Shown here in pieces: positions 40,810-50,306 of a DNA stretch of 64,000 nt. The stretch is taken from assembly GCF_001420915.1 (NCBI RefSeq), contig NZ_CP013021.1, forward strand, positions 1,443,501-1,507,500, given 5' to 3'. A model generated the notes under the pieces. That model ran no database searches. It was not told where the DNA came from and saw only the letters and a list, made by a program, of their open reading frames with translations. Made by a program: the position numbers and the translations under genes. Source of the stretch: Agarivorans gilvus. GTDB lineage: Bacteria > Pseudomonadota > Gammaproteobacteria > Enterobacterales > Celerinatantimonadaceae. Positions within the stretch are counted from its first letter, which is position 1; every line of letters starts with the position of its first letter.

Positions 40810-42151
40810 CTTTAAAGTCCTGCCGTTGCTCTCTGCGATCGGCTAATAAAGCCGTGCTCTTTTGCTGCAGAATTTGCAAAATTCGTCGGGTACGGGTGCT
40901 TAATAGGTTGTGACTAAACAATAAGGGGATCGCCACAATCAAACCCACAACGGTGGTAATCAACGCTTGCGAGATCCCCCCGGCCATCAGCTTCGGATCG
41001 CTAGTGCCAAACAGGGTTATGCTTTGGAAGGTGCCAATCATTCCGGTTACCGTGCCCAATAAGCCCAGCAGCGGCGCTACCGCAGCAAACAGCTTAATTA
41101 AACTTTGGCCACGCTCTAAACCGGGCATTTCTTCAAGTATCGCTTCCTCAATACGCAAACTTAAATCATCTACCGCTAAATCACTGTGCTGCGCTTTAGT
41201 TAATACTCGGCCCAGCGGATTATTGGTATTTAATTGGCCTATGTTGGCCAACTGGCGTTTAACTTTCAGCTCGTTTAGCCACAGCGCGACAATTCGCCAT
41301 AAGGCCATTAACAAACCAATCGCGCCCAAACCAAGAATAATATAAGCCACTACCCCACCTTGTTTGAGGCGAGCCAGTAAGTCGGGGGTTTGTTCTAACA
41401 TCGCCAATAACTGGCCGCGGGTCACATCCACCAGCAGAGCAGCGGGCTGTTGGCTATTAACAAAAGCCTTGGCCTGAGACACTGCGCTAGCGCTGGGTTG
41501 GCGAGGCAGAACTTGCACTTGATTTAATTGGCTTTGCCAACGCAGAAACTGCCCCTCTTGGTCAATCAGTTGAAAGTTACCCAGGCGCAGTAGCGAACGG
41601 CTTTGGCTTTGCCCGCTTGGGCTCACCACTTCGCGTTGAAAACGCACCGTTTTACCTGATTCGCTCAGTTCATGATGCAAGGTCACCCACAGCGCCTTAA
41701 ATTCCTCTAGGCTGGGAATACGAGCTTGATCGGCAAAGGCTAAACGCTGCTCGCGCTGTGGAAATTGCGCACTAACTAAAGAATCTTTCAAGGCTCCCTG
41801 GGCCTCACTGGCCTGCTGCTTAATTACCCCAAATACTTCACCTAACTGGCCGGTGCGCTGAGTTAACAGCTGCTGCTGTTCTGTTAAGCGCTCTTCATTA
41901 TTGTCGAAGCTGGCCTTTAGCTGCTGTTGGCGTTGCTCGGCCGCGGCTAAGCGCTGCTGGCTTTGTTTTAATAGGGCCTGTTGCTGGGCTAAGTCTTGTT
42001 TAAACTCATTCAAGCGCTGTTGGTTGATTTGGCTATCATGACCACTGATATCCTGCGCTACTTTATCCCAGCTACGACTGGTGATTTCACTCTGTTGGGC
42101 ATAGCTACTAAGACTAAAAACGACACTAAGAATAATAATGGCTGCGCGCAT
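40799..42151 (-). CDS. TtpC-like MotA/TolQ/ExbB family protein
   Basis: This 450-aa protein has a signal peptide and a long periplasmic coiled-coil half rich in Gln (about 20-150). The C-terminal half is ExbB-like, with IKLFAAVAPLLGLLGTVTGMIGTFQSITLFGTSDPKLMAGGISQAL. The combination is that of TtpC, an extra component required by TonB2 systems of Vibrio. It overlaps the DUF3450 stop by one base (TAATG) and the next exbB start, so all are one operon. Confidence 0.88.
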   Translation of the reverse strand: MRAAIIILSVVFSLSSYAQQSEITSRSWDKVAQDISGHDSQINQQRLNEFKQDLAQQQALLKQSQQRLAAAEQRQQQLKASFDNNEERLTEQQQLLTQRTGQLGEVFGVIKQQASEAQGALKDSLVSAQFPQREQRLAFADQARIPSLEEFKALWVTLHHELSESGKTVRFQREVVSPSGQSQSRSLLRLGNFQLIDQEGQFLRWQSQLNQVQVLPRQPSASAVSQAKAFVNSQQPAALLVDVTRGQLLAMLEQTPDLLARLKQGGVVAYIILGLGAIGLLMALWRIVALWLNELKVKRQLANIGQLNTNNPLGRVLTKAQHSDLAVDDLSLRIEEAILEEMPGLERGQSLIKLFAAVAPLLGLLGTVTGMIGTFQSITLFGTSDPKLMAGGISQALITTVVGLIVAIPLLFSHNLLSTRTRRILQILQQKSTALLADRREQRQDFKDAA

Positions 42152-42951
42152 TACTGAGCCTCCACGGCGGGATTAACAGGAAGAGTTAACAACTGAGGAA
42201 TCGCTTGCTGCCAAGCCACTTGCATAGCGCTGCGTAAGCTCTGGTTATAACTAGCATCAAGTGCTTGCCAACGCTGCGCCTGAGCGTCCCACAGGGCACT
42301 GTATTTAGTATCAAGGGTTTGGCAATACAGGGCACTACGACCTAAACGGAAAAAGTTTAACTGTAAGGACTCACCCGCATTGCTAGTTTCAACAAAGGGC
42401 AGTTGCGCGGCAGGCAATTGCGCCTGATAGGCTTCAATAGTACGGCCGTATTCAATTTCGATTTGATAGGCCTCTAAGACTTGGCGATACTTTTCTGCCA
42501 AGCTCACATCGGCGCGCTGTAAATTGGCATGCAAGCGATTGATGCGCCGAGCACGTTCCTTAGCTAAAAACGGTAGGTCGTGTTCAATAAACTGACTCAG
42601 GGCCTGCAACATATCCACCAGCAAAGGCAAGGCCGCCTGCTCGGTGGCGGCTAGCGAGTCTAATTGCAGCGCTAAATCAGCCAACTCCTGCTGTTGCGAG
42701 TTCACCATTAAGGCTAGCTGTTTGTTGTAGGCTTCTAGCAAATCGGCTTGTTGTTGGTTTTGCTGATAGCTCAGCATAGCCACTTGGCTTTGCTCGTCGA
42801 GCTTATCGATTTGCTGTTGATTGTGTTTATTGTTCTGGTGGGTCTTTATCGTGGTAGCTAGGCTGTTATCCAGCCCACTCGCCAGCAGTGAACTGCTCAA
42901 CAGCAAACTACTCACTGCTGCAAGGTGCTGTAAAAACTTGAAAATCTTCAT
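42151..42951 (-). CDS. DUF3450 family periplasmic protein
   Basis: This 266-aa protein has a signal peptide (HLAAVSSLLLSSSLLASG) and a helical coiled-coil body with many Gln and Leu (QQADLLEAYNKQLALMVNSQQ). DUF3450 genes head the TonB2/TtpC operon in many marine gammaproteobacteria. ATG 42951 yields the signal peptide; the frame opens further upstream but that part (MLGLQLSPLCKYIYG) is not typical. It is the first gene of the operon and divergent from the siderophore receptor, sharing the Fur-controlled gap. Confidence 0.85.
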   Translation of the reverse strand: MKIFKFLQHLAAVSSLLLSSSLLASGLDNSLATTIKTHQNNKHNQQQIDKLDEQSQVAMLSYQQNQQQADLLEAYNKQLALMVNSQQQELADLALQLDSLAATEQAALPLLVDMLQALSQFIEHDLPFLAKERARRINRLHANLQRADVSLAEKYRQVLEAYQIEIEYGRTIEAYQAQLPAAQLPFVETSNAGESLQLNFFRLGRSALYCQTLDTKYSALWDAQAQRWQALDASYNQSLRSAMQVAWQQAIPQLLTLPVNPAVEAQ

Positions 42952-43134
42952 TGTATTACCATAAATGTATTTACATAGTGGGCTTAGCTGCAAGCCTAAC
43001 AAGGCAAAAACTCACACCACCCTCTAGCCAAGTGTTGAACTGGGCCTTTGTTTTATTCAATTCCGCCCTTAATGGGCATCCCCTTAATATTTAACAACAA
43101 AATCTTCACATTAAACCCTAAAATTTAATACAAA

Positions 43135-43149
43135 TAAGAATTGTTATCA
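43135..43149. promoter_or_regulatory. Fur-box-like site between TonB2 operon and siderophore receptor
   Basis: TAAGAATTGTTATCA matches the Fur core TGATAAT-N-ATTATCA at 11 of 14 positions; a further TTGATAATATCA lies just downstream (about 43157-43168). The site lies in the divergent gap and can serve the receptor gene on the plus strand and probably the TonB2 operon on the minus strand. Confidence 0.65.
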
Positions 43150-43232
43150 TTTGTATTTGATAATATCATACCGCCCATCAATTTAAAGAAAAAACTCCAT
43201 ACATGATTAGAAAACAGGAACGCTTAATAACA

Positions 43233-45314
43233 ATGAAACGGACTCAACTAGCGATATTGATTACTGCGCTTGTCAGCCAAAGCGCCCTTGCTGAACAGCA
43301 AGAACCATCACTTGAAGTGGGCGAAACAATGACCGTAGTGGCACAGCAAGGCATTGCCAATTCCACCACCACGGGAAGTAAAATGGATGTGCCGATCAAA
43401 GAGCTGCCCTTTTCTGTCGCGGTGGTCGATCAACAATTCATCCAAGACACTGGAGTGAAAAACATCCAAGATGCCTTGTTATATACCTCTGGTGTATATG
43501 CCGGCACCTTTGGCTTAGACTCGCGCGGAGACTGGACTAAGATTCGCGGAGTGGCCCCCACCCAGTATTTGGATGGAATGAAAACCAACTTCGGCAACTA
43601 CAATAATACTCGCCCCGATCCTTTTAGCTTAGAGCGCATAGAAATATTAAAAGGCCCCTCTTCAGTACTCTACGGTCAAGGCTCTACCGGCGGCACGATT
43701 AACTTGGTATCCAAGCTACCTCAGCAACAAGCGGCTCATCAACTATGGTTGCAAGGCGGCTCTCATCAGCGTAAGCAGGTGGCTATTGACTCAACAGGCC
43801 CCATCGCTAACAGCAAACTGCTTTACCGCATTGTAGGTTTAGCTCGTAAGGCCGATACTCAGGTAGAACATACCGAAGATAATCGCTACCTGATTAACCC
43901 CTCGTTAACTTGGATGATCAGCCCTGAGACCAACCTGACATTGCTGGCCAATTTCCAAAAAGATGAAACCGGCACAGTATTGCAATTTGTGCCTGCCGAA
44001 GGCAGCTTATACGCAGGTCCCAATGGCCAATACATTGCCAGAAGCACCTTTTTAAGTGAGCCTGGCTGGGATGGTTACGACACCGAACAAACCTCATTTA
44101 GTGCGTTATTTGATCACCGTTTTAATGCGATTTGGTCGTTAGCCGCAAACGCCCGTTATACCGATAGCGAATCAGATTACCGCTCGATGTGGTCACTGCC
44201 AACGGGAGCGACTAATCCCGATGGCACGCCAATTTACTACCTGCCAGATGGCAGCATTAACCGTGCGGCTTACCACAAACAAGGCCAAAGTAAGGTATTT
44301 AATGCCGATGTTCGTGCCACCGCTAACTTCCTCACAGGCAATGTAGAACACGCCCTATTAATGGGAATAGATGCCCAACAAGCGAAAACCCGCGATGATG
44401 TTTGGTATGGCAGCGGCGGTACGATTAACCCTTACGCGCCAGTGTACGGCAATGTGCCTAGCGGCTACACCATTAGCCCCGGCGCTGAGAATACCAACTC
44501 ACAACTGGGCCTGTATGTCAGTGACCAAATCACGTTGCAGCGGGCTTCAATTAATGCCGGCCTACGTTATGACAGTACCAAAACTGAAACCGATGGCTCG
44601 TCTATTAGCCCTAGCGACCAAGCCTTTTCCGGCCGCCTAGGCGCGATGTACCATTTCGATAGCGGCGTTTCGCCCTATTTAAGCTACTCACAATCCTTCG
44701 AGCCTCAAGGCACGGTTAACGATGCCAATAGCGGCCAAACCCTGTACTTAGATCCGCTCCGCGGCGAACAGTATGAACTGGGTTTGAAATATCAACCCGA
44801 AGGACAAGATCTACTGGCCACCTTAGCCGTATACGACATTGCCCAAAGCAACCGTGCGCAAGCCGACCCCAACGGCGGGATCCGCAGCTTAGCCGAAGTC
44901 AGTATTCGTGGGGCCGAGTTTGAAGTAAATAAACAATGGCAACAGTTTGAGCTATTGGCTAGCTACACCTATCAGCAGACCGAGGATAAACAAAACGGCC
45001 ATCGCTTGGCGTATATTCCCGACCAATTGGCATCTGCTTGGGCAAGCTACCGCTTTAGCGACCGCTTAGAAGGACTGCGAATTGGCTTAGGTAGCCGCTA
45101 TGTTGGCGATACCACCGATGGCAGCGACCTATACTCGGTACCGGCTTATACGGTATTTGATGCCATGGTGGCCTACCAAACCGGTCAATGGGAACTGAGT
45201 GCCGACGCCAAGAACCTATTTGATAAAAACTACGTCGCCTACTGTTCAAGCTCTGGTACTTGTGGTTATGGGGAAGGCTTATATGTCACCGCTAATGCAC
45301 GCTACAACTTTTAA
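43233..45314 (+). CDS. TonB-dependent siderophore receptor
   Basis: This 693-aa outer-membrane receptor has a signal peptide (LAILITALVSQSALA), a TonB-box-like ETMTVVAQQ, the plug domain (about 45-155) with PFSVAVVDQQFIQDTGVKNIQDALLYTSGVY and RIEILKGPSSVLYGQGSTGGTINLVSKLP, and a beta-barrel ending in NARYNF. The pattern is that of the FhuA/FpvA siderophore class. ATG 43233 gives the signal peptide; an ATG ten codons earlier does not. The adjacent FhuF-, FhuC-, FhuD- and FhuB-like genes suggest a hydroxamate-type ferric siderophore. Confidence 0.9.
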   Translation: MKRTQLAILITALVSQSALAEQQEPSLEVGETMTVVAQQGIANSTTTGSKMDVPIKELPFSVAVVDQQFIQDTGVKNIQDALLYTSGVYAGTFGLDSRGDWTKIRGVAPTQYLDGMKTNFGNYNNTRPDPFSLERIEILKGPSSVLYGQGSTGGTINLVSKLPQQQAAHQLWLQGGSHQRKQVAIDSTGPIANSKLLYRIVGLARKADTQVEHTEDNRYLINPSLTWMISPETNLTLLANFQKDETGTVLQFVPAEGSLYAGPNGQYIARSTFLSEPGWDGYDTEQTSFSALFDHRFNAIWSLAANARYTDSESDYRSMWSLPTGATNPDGTPIYYLPDGSINRAAYHKQGQSKVFNADVRATANFLTGNVEHALLMGIDAQQAKTRDDVWYGSGGTINPYAPVYGNVPSGYTISPGAENTNSQLGLYVSDQITLQRASINAGLRYDSTKTETDGSSISPSDQAFSGRLGAMYHFDSGVSPYLSYSQSFEPQGTVNDANSGQTLYLDPLRGEQYELGLKYQPEGQDLLATLAVYDIAQSNRAQADPNGGIRSLAEVSIRGAEFEVNKQWQQFELLASYTYQQTEDKQNGHRLAYIPDQLASAWASYRFSDRLEGLRIGLGSRYVGDTTDGSDLYSVPAYTVFDAMVAYQTGQWELSADAKNLFDKNYVAYCSSSGTCGYGEGLYVTANARYNF

Positions 45315-45352
45315 GTTATGCGCCGCTAAGCGGAACCGCAACAAGGAGAGTT

Positions 45353-46165
45353 ATGCCAAAGCCGCTTGAGACCAACAGCGACTTGCTTAGCCAACAATTG
45401 CTCGCTGCTTGCAAAAGCAGCGAGCCTTTTGCCGTGCTCGCCTCGGCAGTTCACCCGGCACTAAGCGATATAAGTGACAAGCCCGCAGCGGCGGAGATCA
45501 GCTTAGCTGATAGCAGCCAAGGGCTTGAGCGCTTATATCAATTTTGGCAACGGCAACAACCTGAGGCAGGCGAGCGTTATTGGGTGACCCGAACGTGGAC
45601 CATGCTCAGCTGGCAAGCAGTCAGCTTGAGTTTAATTGGCGTTTATGCTGCGCAGCGTAGCCTCGATTTTAGCCAATTGGTGCAAGGCTTTAACCCTCAA
45701 ACCGGGGTGGTGAGTGGTTACAAAAACCTACACTTAAGCGCGTTACAGCAAAGCCATGCGAAGACGCTGGCTAGCACTTGCCAGTCATTGAAACAGTTAT
45801 TGGCAGACTATTTTCATCGGCTACAAGGCTTAGCAAACCTACGTGAAGCGGTGGCGATGCGCCTAGTGAAAGACCAACTGGCGCGCTTCATGCTGTTGAT
45901 AGCCGAACACCGCTGCCCCCTTAAAGGAGAGTCTCTAAATCAACTGTTACTACCGTGGTATCAACAACTGCAACTGAGCAGTAAATCGCCTTTTTTCGAA
46001 TTAGAACTGGGCCCACAAAGCAGTAAAACCTTGGCTAAGCCCTCGGCCTGCTGTCAACATCATCTACGCCAAGATGGTGACTACTGTTTGGCTTGTCCCA
46101 AATTAAACCGAACCGAGCTTGCCCAACAGCTTGCTCTGCACCAACAAGAACTACAGCAATGTTAA
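45353..46165 (+). CDS. FhuF-like siderophore-iron reductase
   Basis: This 270-aa cytoplasmic protein should release iron by reducing ferric siderophore after import. The C-terminal signature CC-x10-C-x2-C (ACCQHHLRQDGDYCLACPK) binds a 2Fe-2S cluster in FhuF. AAGGAG precedes the ATG. It sits between the receptor and the ABC genes, and its stop overlaps the start of the ATPase gene (ATGTTAA). Confidence 0.85.
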   Translation: MPKPLETNSDLLSQQLLAACKSSEPFAVLASAVHPALSDISDKPAAAEISLADSSQGLERLYQFWQRQQPEAGERYWVTRTWTMLSWQAVSLSLIGVYAAQRSLDFSQLVQGFNPQTGVVSGYKNLHLSALQQSHAKTLASTCQSLKQLLADYFHRLQGLANLREAVAMRLVKDQLARFMLLIAEHRCPLKGESLNQLLLPWYQQLQLSSKSPFFELELGPQSSKTLAKPSACCQHHLRQDGDYCLACPKLNRTELAQQLALHQQELQQC

Positions 46166-46998
46166 TCTCCTCTAACAGCTCTTCCAAGGGCTCTTCCGCG
46201 AAGGCTACCCGCCCCCAAGACGCTAAGTTAACACTACAAAATGTGGCAGTGCGCCATCAGCACTCCACGGTGTTAGAAATTGATCAGCTGAGTCTATCGG
46301 CTCAGCAAATCACCGTGATTCTGGGTCATAACGGCTCGGGTAAATCGACGCTGATGAAGCTATTGGCGCGCCAACAGGCGCCCAGCAGCGGAACCATTAG
46401 CCTTAATGAGCAAGCCTTAAGCCGCTTCTCACAACGCCAACTAGCCCAACAACTGGCTTACTTACCGCAACGTTTACCCGACGTAGCAGGACTTAGCGTA
46501 ACCGAACTGGTACGGCTGGGGCGCTTTCCATGGCGTGGCACGCTAGGGCGCTGGAGAAAACAAGATCAGCTCGCGGTAGAGCAAGCCATGAGCGATACCA
46601 ATGTCAGTCATTATGCCCAGCATCTCGCCGATCAACTCTCTGGAGGGGAACGCCAACGAGCCTGGATAGCCATGCTGCTAGCCCAACAGGCTCCGCTGTT
46701 ATTACTCGACGAGCCCACCTCGGCACTGGATTTGGCACATCAATATGAGTTGATGACGCTCCTGGGCCGACTCAACCAACAGCAGCAACGCGGCATTATT
46801 GTGATTTTGCATGACGTGAATCTGGCCTGCCGTTTTGCCGACCGCATTATCGCCCTGAAACAAGGTAAAATTTGCTTTGATGGCAGCGCCGAGGCATTGC
46901 TGCAAAGCGACACCCTAAAACAGGTTTACGGACTCAATTTCGATTTAATCACTCAGCCTAGCCAATCCCTGCCCGTTGCCGCCGTGGCCGGCCTCTAA
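46159..46998 (+). CDS. fhuC: Ferric siderophore ABC transporter ATPase, FhuC-like
   Basis: This 279-aa ATPase has Walker A GHNGSGKST, signature LSGGERQRAWIAMLLAQ, Walker B PLLLLDEPTSALD and the switch His in VILHDVNLA. YLPQRLPDVAGLSVTELVRLGRFPWRG is diagnostic of FhuC/FecE-type importers. The frame is open upstream inside fhuF, but ATG 46159, overlapping the fhuF stop, is the sensible start. It powers the FhuB-like permease. Confidence 0.9.
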   Translation: MLISSNSSSKGSSAKATRPQDAKLTLQNVAVRHQHSTVLEIDQLSLSAQQITVILGHNGSGKSTLMKLLARQQAPSSGTISLNEQALSRFSQRQLAQQLAYLPQRLPDVAGLSVTELVRLGRFPWRGTLGRWRKQDQLAVEQAMSDTNVSHYAQHLADQLSGGERQRAWIAMLLAQQAPLLLLDEPTSALDLAHQYELMTLLGRLNQQQQRGIIVILHDVNLACRFADRIIALKQGKICFDGSAEALLQSDTLKQVYGLNFDLITQPSQSLPVAAVAGL

Positions 46999-47006
46999 GG
47001 AACTCC

Positions 47007-47942
47007 ATGAACTTACTAAAAGCCCCCACCAGCTGGAATATGATTAAAGCCTTACTGCTATTCAGCCTGTTAAAATCCAGCTTGGCTTGGTCTATCAGCA
47101 TTGAAGATGACCTGCAAACTCATCACTTTGAGCAAACACCCACTCGCGTCGTCGCACTAAATTGGTCAATGGCAGAAAACCTGATTGAACTGGGGATCAC
47201 TCCGGTGGGCATTGCCGATATAGCTGGCTACCAAAGCTGGGTGGTGAAACCGGCAATCCCAGTGGGAGTCACCGATGTGGGCACTCGCACCGAACCCAAT
47301 CTTGAGATCATTCAAGAGCTTAAGCCAGACCTAATTTTGCTTAGCAGCATGCAGCAAGATATGCTGCCGCGCTTGCAAAAAATTGCCCCTACCCTGTTTT
47401 ACGACTCGTTTAATGCCAAGCAAGATAACTACCTTAAGTCACGCGAGATCTATCTCAGCCTGGCAAAACTGTTGGATAAACAAGACTACGCCCAGCAGCG
47501 CCTACAACACTTAGAACAAGAGTTAGAGAATTTGGCCGCTCAGTTACAGCAGCACTTCTCCGGGCAACTGCCTGAAGTCACCACCATTCGTTTTAACAAC
47601 CCCGCCACGGTGATTGTTTATGGTGATAATTCGATGTCGCAGGCAGCGGCTAAACGACTCGGCTTACAATCGGCATTGCCACAAAAAGCCTCACAATGGG
47701 GTATTACCCAGAAGAAGATCACCGAGCTTGCCAAGGTAAAAGACGGCATCGTGGTCAACATCGAGCCCTTTGCTTTTTCCGAACAACTGAATAAATCACC
47801 ACTGTGGCAGGCCATGCCTTTTGTTAAAAAAGGCCACTACACCACTATGCAATCCGCTTGGAGTTATGGCGGCGTGCATTCGGTTCTCTATCTGGCCCAA
47901 GCCCTGACTGCCAGTCTGTTAACTATAGAAAGCCATGACTAA
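47007..47942 (+). CDS. fhuD: Periplasmic iron-siderophore binding protein, FhuD-like
   Basis: This 311-aa class III binding protein has a signal peptide (LLLFSLLKSSLAWS). The FhuD/BtuF-type features are TPTRVVALNWSMAENLIELGITPVGIADI, VTDVGTRTEPNLEIIQELKPDLILLSS and a long helix between lobes. GGAACTCC precedes the ATG. It lies eight bases after the ATPase and overlaps the permease gene by eight bases, so the three genes form one operon. Confidence 0.9.
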   Translation: MNLLKAPTSWNMIKALLLFSLLKSSLAWSISIEDDLQTHHFEQTPTRVVALNWSMAENLIELGITPVGIADIAGYQSWVVKPAIPVGVTDVGTRTEPNLEIIQELKPDLILLSSMQQDMLPRLQKIAPTLFYDSFNAKQDNYLKSREIYLSLAKLLDKQDYAQQRLQHLEQELENLAAQLQQHFSGQLPEVTTIRFNNPATVIVYGDNSMSQAAAKRLGLQSALPQKASQWGITQKKITELAKVKDGIVVNIEPFAFSEQLNKSPLWQAMPFVKKGHYTTMQSAWSYGGVHSVLYLAQALTASLLTIESHD

Positions 47943-49926
47943 TCATTATGCGGCATCGCTAGTCCGCCGTTATGGGCTAGCTAGTATTGCTCTACTGCTA
48001 AGCATACTGCTGTACCTACAACTCGGTGAAACGCCCAGCTTAGCCAAGCAATTTAGCTTGCTCACCTACGGCCAAGCCGAAGAGTTTGTTGAGGTACTGT
48101 TTTTACACGTTACCCTACCGCGACTTTGTTTGGCGTTAATGGTAGGCGCAGTACTCGGTCTAGTAGGTAGCCTGCTTCAGCAACTAACCCAAAACAGGTT
48201 GTTATCGCCGATGACTCTCGGGGCATCTTCTGGCGCTTGGCTCGCTTTGGTTTGTCTCAGTGTTTGGTTACCCAGCGCCATTGGCAGCTACGACCATTGG
48301 TTTGCCATGGCAGGAGCCATGCTGGCAACGGCTTTGGTGATGGTTATTGCTGGTCGCCAAGGTTTAGGCGGCTTGCCGATTATTCTTTCAGGCTTAGCAA
48401 TTAACCTGTTATTAGGCGCCATTGCTACCGCCATTGTGATGACTCATGATCAATATGCCAAAAACCTGTTTATTTGGGGAGCAGGAGATTTAAGCCAAAC
48501 CGACTGGTCTTGGGTGCACTGGTTACTGCCCAAATTATGGGTGATTCCTGCGCTATTTATTCTCGCTCCACGCCCACTGACCCTATTACGACTAGGCGAG
48601 CAAGGCGCAGCGGCACGCGGCTTAAGCCTGCTGCCCACCATGCTCATTTTATTGAGTCTGGGGATATGGGCGCTAGCCTGTGCCATTACTGCGGTTGGGG
48701 TGATAGGGTTTATTGGCCTACTCGCTCCCAACATTGTGCGTAGCCTTGGCGCCAGAAGCGCCAGAGACCAACTTGCCTTCAGCGCCCTACTCGGTGGCTT
48801 ATTATTACTGCTCACCGACATGCTAGCCTTGCTGGCCAGTAACTACAGCGCCAATATGATCCCCAGCGGCACCGCTGCCGCATTAATTGGTGCTCCCGCC
48901 TTAATTTGGTTTAGCCGCGGTAAATTAGGCGCTAAAGATCAACAAAGCCTAGAGCTGCCCAAGGGCGCTCAAACGCTGAGTAAAGGCCTGCCTTACCTAT
49001 TAGCACTGCTGCTACTAGCCATGTTATTTGTCGCCTTATTTTTAGCACCATCGTTGCACGGTTGGCAGTTTGACCTAAGCAACTCGCTAACTTGGGAACT
49101 GCGCTGGCCACGGGTATTTGCAGCACTGGCAGGTGGTGCCGCTATGGCAATAGCCGGGGTAATATTGCAGCGCCTGATCCGCAACCCGTTGGCGAGCCCC
49201 GACATACTAGGCATGTCAGCAGGGGCCACATTTGCCTTGGTACTCACCACCCTATTTACCGGCGCCTCTATTTTTGAAGTGGGCTCACTAGTGGCTTTTT
49301 TGGGTAGCAGCGCAGTATTAGCACTGTTATTAATACTGGGGCGAAAACACCAGTTCGCTCCTTCTATGGTCGTGTTGATCGGTATTGCTTTAGCGGCACT
49401 AATAGACGCACTCGTTGCCTTTGCCATGGCCAAGGGCAGCGATGAGGTATACAGCATACTCGGCTGGTTATCCGGCACCACCTATCGAGTAGAGCCAGCC
49501 AAAGTCGTCCTATTATTGGTTGTGGTAACACTATTAGCGTCGATTAGCCTTGCACTGAATCGCTGGTTAACCCTGATCTCTGCTGGCGATGATATTGCAC
49601 TCGCCCGCGGTCTCAACATCAATAAGGCGCGCCTAATACTACTGCTAGTCGTTGCGCTATTGTGTGCGGTGGTCACCGCAGTAATTGGGCCACTGGCATT
49701 TGTTGGCTTATTGGCACCGCATATGGCGGTAATGCTGGGTGCTCGCAAAGCAGCTCCGCAATTATTGGTAGCCTGCGCGCTTGGTGCCTTATTAATTCTG
49801 CTTTCTGATTGGTTGGGCCGAGTGATGTTATTTCCAATGCAAATGCCCGCTGGCACCATAGCCTCGGTATTAGGCGGCAGTTACTTCGTACTCATGTTAG
49901 TGCGCGGTTCCAAGCAAGGCCGCTAA
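47935..49926 (+). CDS. fhuB: Ferric hydroxamate ABC permease, fused FhuB-like
   Basis: This 663-aa inner-membrane permease is a fusion of two FecCD-type halves, a layout characteristic of FhuB. Each half has the GSLLQQLTQNRLLSPMTLGASSGAW / GVILQRLIRNPLASPDILGMSAGA block and the AVGVIGFIGLLAPNIVRSLGA / AVIGPLAFVGLLAPHMAVMLGA block. About 18-20 membrane helices are expected. Fusion length matches FhuB (about 660 aa), which supports hydroxamate siderophores (ferrichrome-like) as substrate. Confidence 0.92.
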   Translation: MTNHYAASLVRRYGLASIALLLSILLYLQLGETPSLAKQFSLLTYGQAEEFVEVLFLHVTLPRLCLALMVGAVLGLVGSLLQQLTQNRLLSPMTLGASSGAWLALVCLSVWLPSAIGSYDHWFAMAGAMLATALVMVIAGRQGLGGLPIILSGLAINLLLGAIATAIVMTHDQYAKNLFIWGAGDLSQTDWSWVHWLLPKLWVIPALFILAPRPLTLLRLGEQGAAARGLSLLPTMLILLSLGIWALACAITAVGVIGFIGLLAPNIVRSLGARSARDQLAFSALLGGLLLLLTDMLALLASNYSANMIPSGTAAALIGAPALIWFSRGKLGAKDQQSLELPKGAQTLSKGLPYLLALLLLAMLFVALFLAPSLHGWQFDLSNSLTWELRWPRVFAALAGGAAMAIAGVILQRLIRNPLASPDILGMSAGATFALVLTTLFTGASIFEVGSLVAFLGSSAVLALLLILGRKHQFAPSMVVLIGIALAALIDALVAFAMAKGSDEVYSILGWLSGTTYRVEPAKVVLLLVVVTLLASISLALNRWLTLISAGDDIALARGLNINKARLILLLVVALLCAVVTAVIGPLAFVGLLAPHMAVMLGARKAAPQLLVACALGALLILLSDWLGRVMLFPMQMPAGTIASVLGGSYFVLMLVRGSKQGR

Positions 49927-49941
49927 GGCCCTTTAACCCAC

Positions 49942-49972
49942 TTGCCACTTTGAAGCAGCGTCAAAGTGGCAA
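49942..49972. terminator. Hairpin after fhuB
   Basis: A 12-bp perfect stem TTGCCACTTTGA / TCAAAGTGGCAA with a seven-base loop lies 16 bases after the fhuB stop. It is not followed by a T-run. It most likely protects or ends the fhu transcript. Confidence 0.6.
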
Positions 49973-50229
49973 GTCGCGCCGCAACTCTGGTTAATTCATA
50001 AACCTGACCTTCACCGCAACCGGTGCTACGCCCACTCAACTCACCCACCAATAAGCACCACCATGAGCTTATTGCTCGGCTTAACTCCGAGCTGCTATTA
50101 AACGGGCTAAAGTAGACCAAGAGCCGTCTAGCTCTCGCCCTAAAAGCTTATACAAAGCAAGTCCATCGGCTTCGCCGTTTTATTAACTGTATTATTATAA
50201 AGCAAAAACCAACAATCATTAAATACAAA

Positions 50230-50244
50230 TGATTTTAATTCTCA
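50230..50244 (+). promoter_or_regulatory. Fur-box-like site upstream of heme receptor
   Basis: TGATTTTAATTCTCA matches the Fur core TGATAAT-N-ATTATCA with three mismatches, within an AT-rich stretch 63 bases before the receptor ATG. It agrees with iron control of heme uptake. Confidence 0.55.
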
Positions 50245-50306
50245 TTCGTATTGTATATAGTAAGGGCTTGTCGATATTTACAGGATAAGGATTAAGCCTG
50301 ATTACC

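Noticed and set aside
46093..46158. N-terminal extension of the FhuC-like ATPase
   Set aside because: It overlaps the FhuF iron-sulfur coding part; the ATG overlapping the fhuF stop is the natural start.
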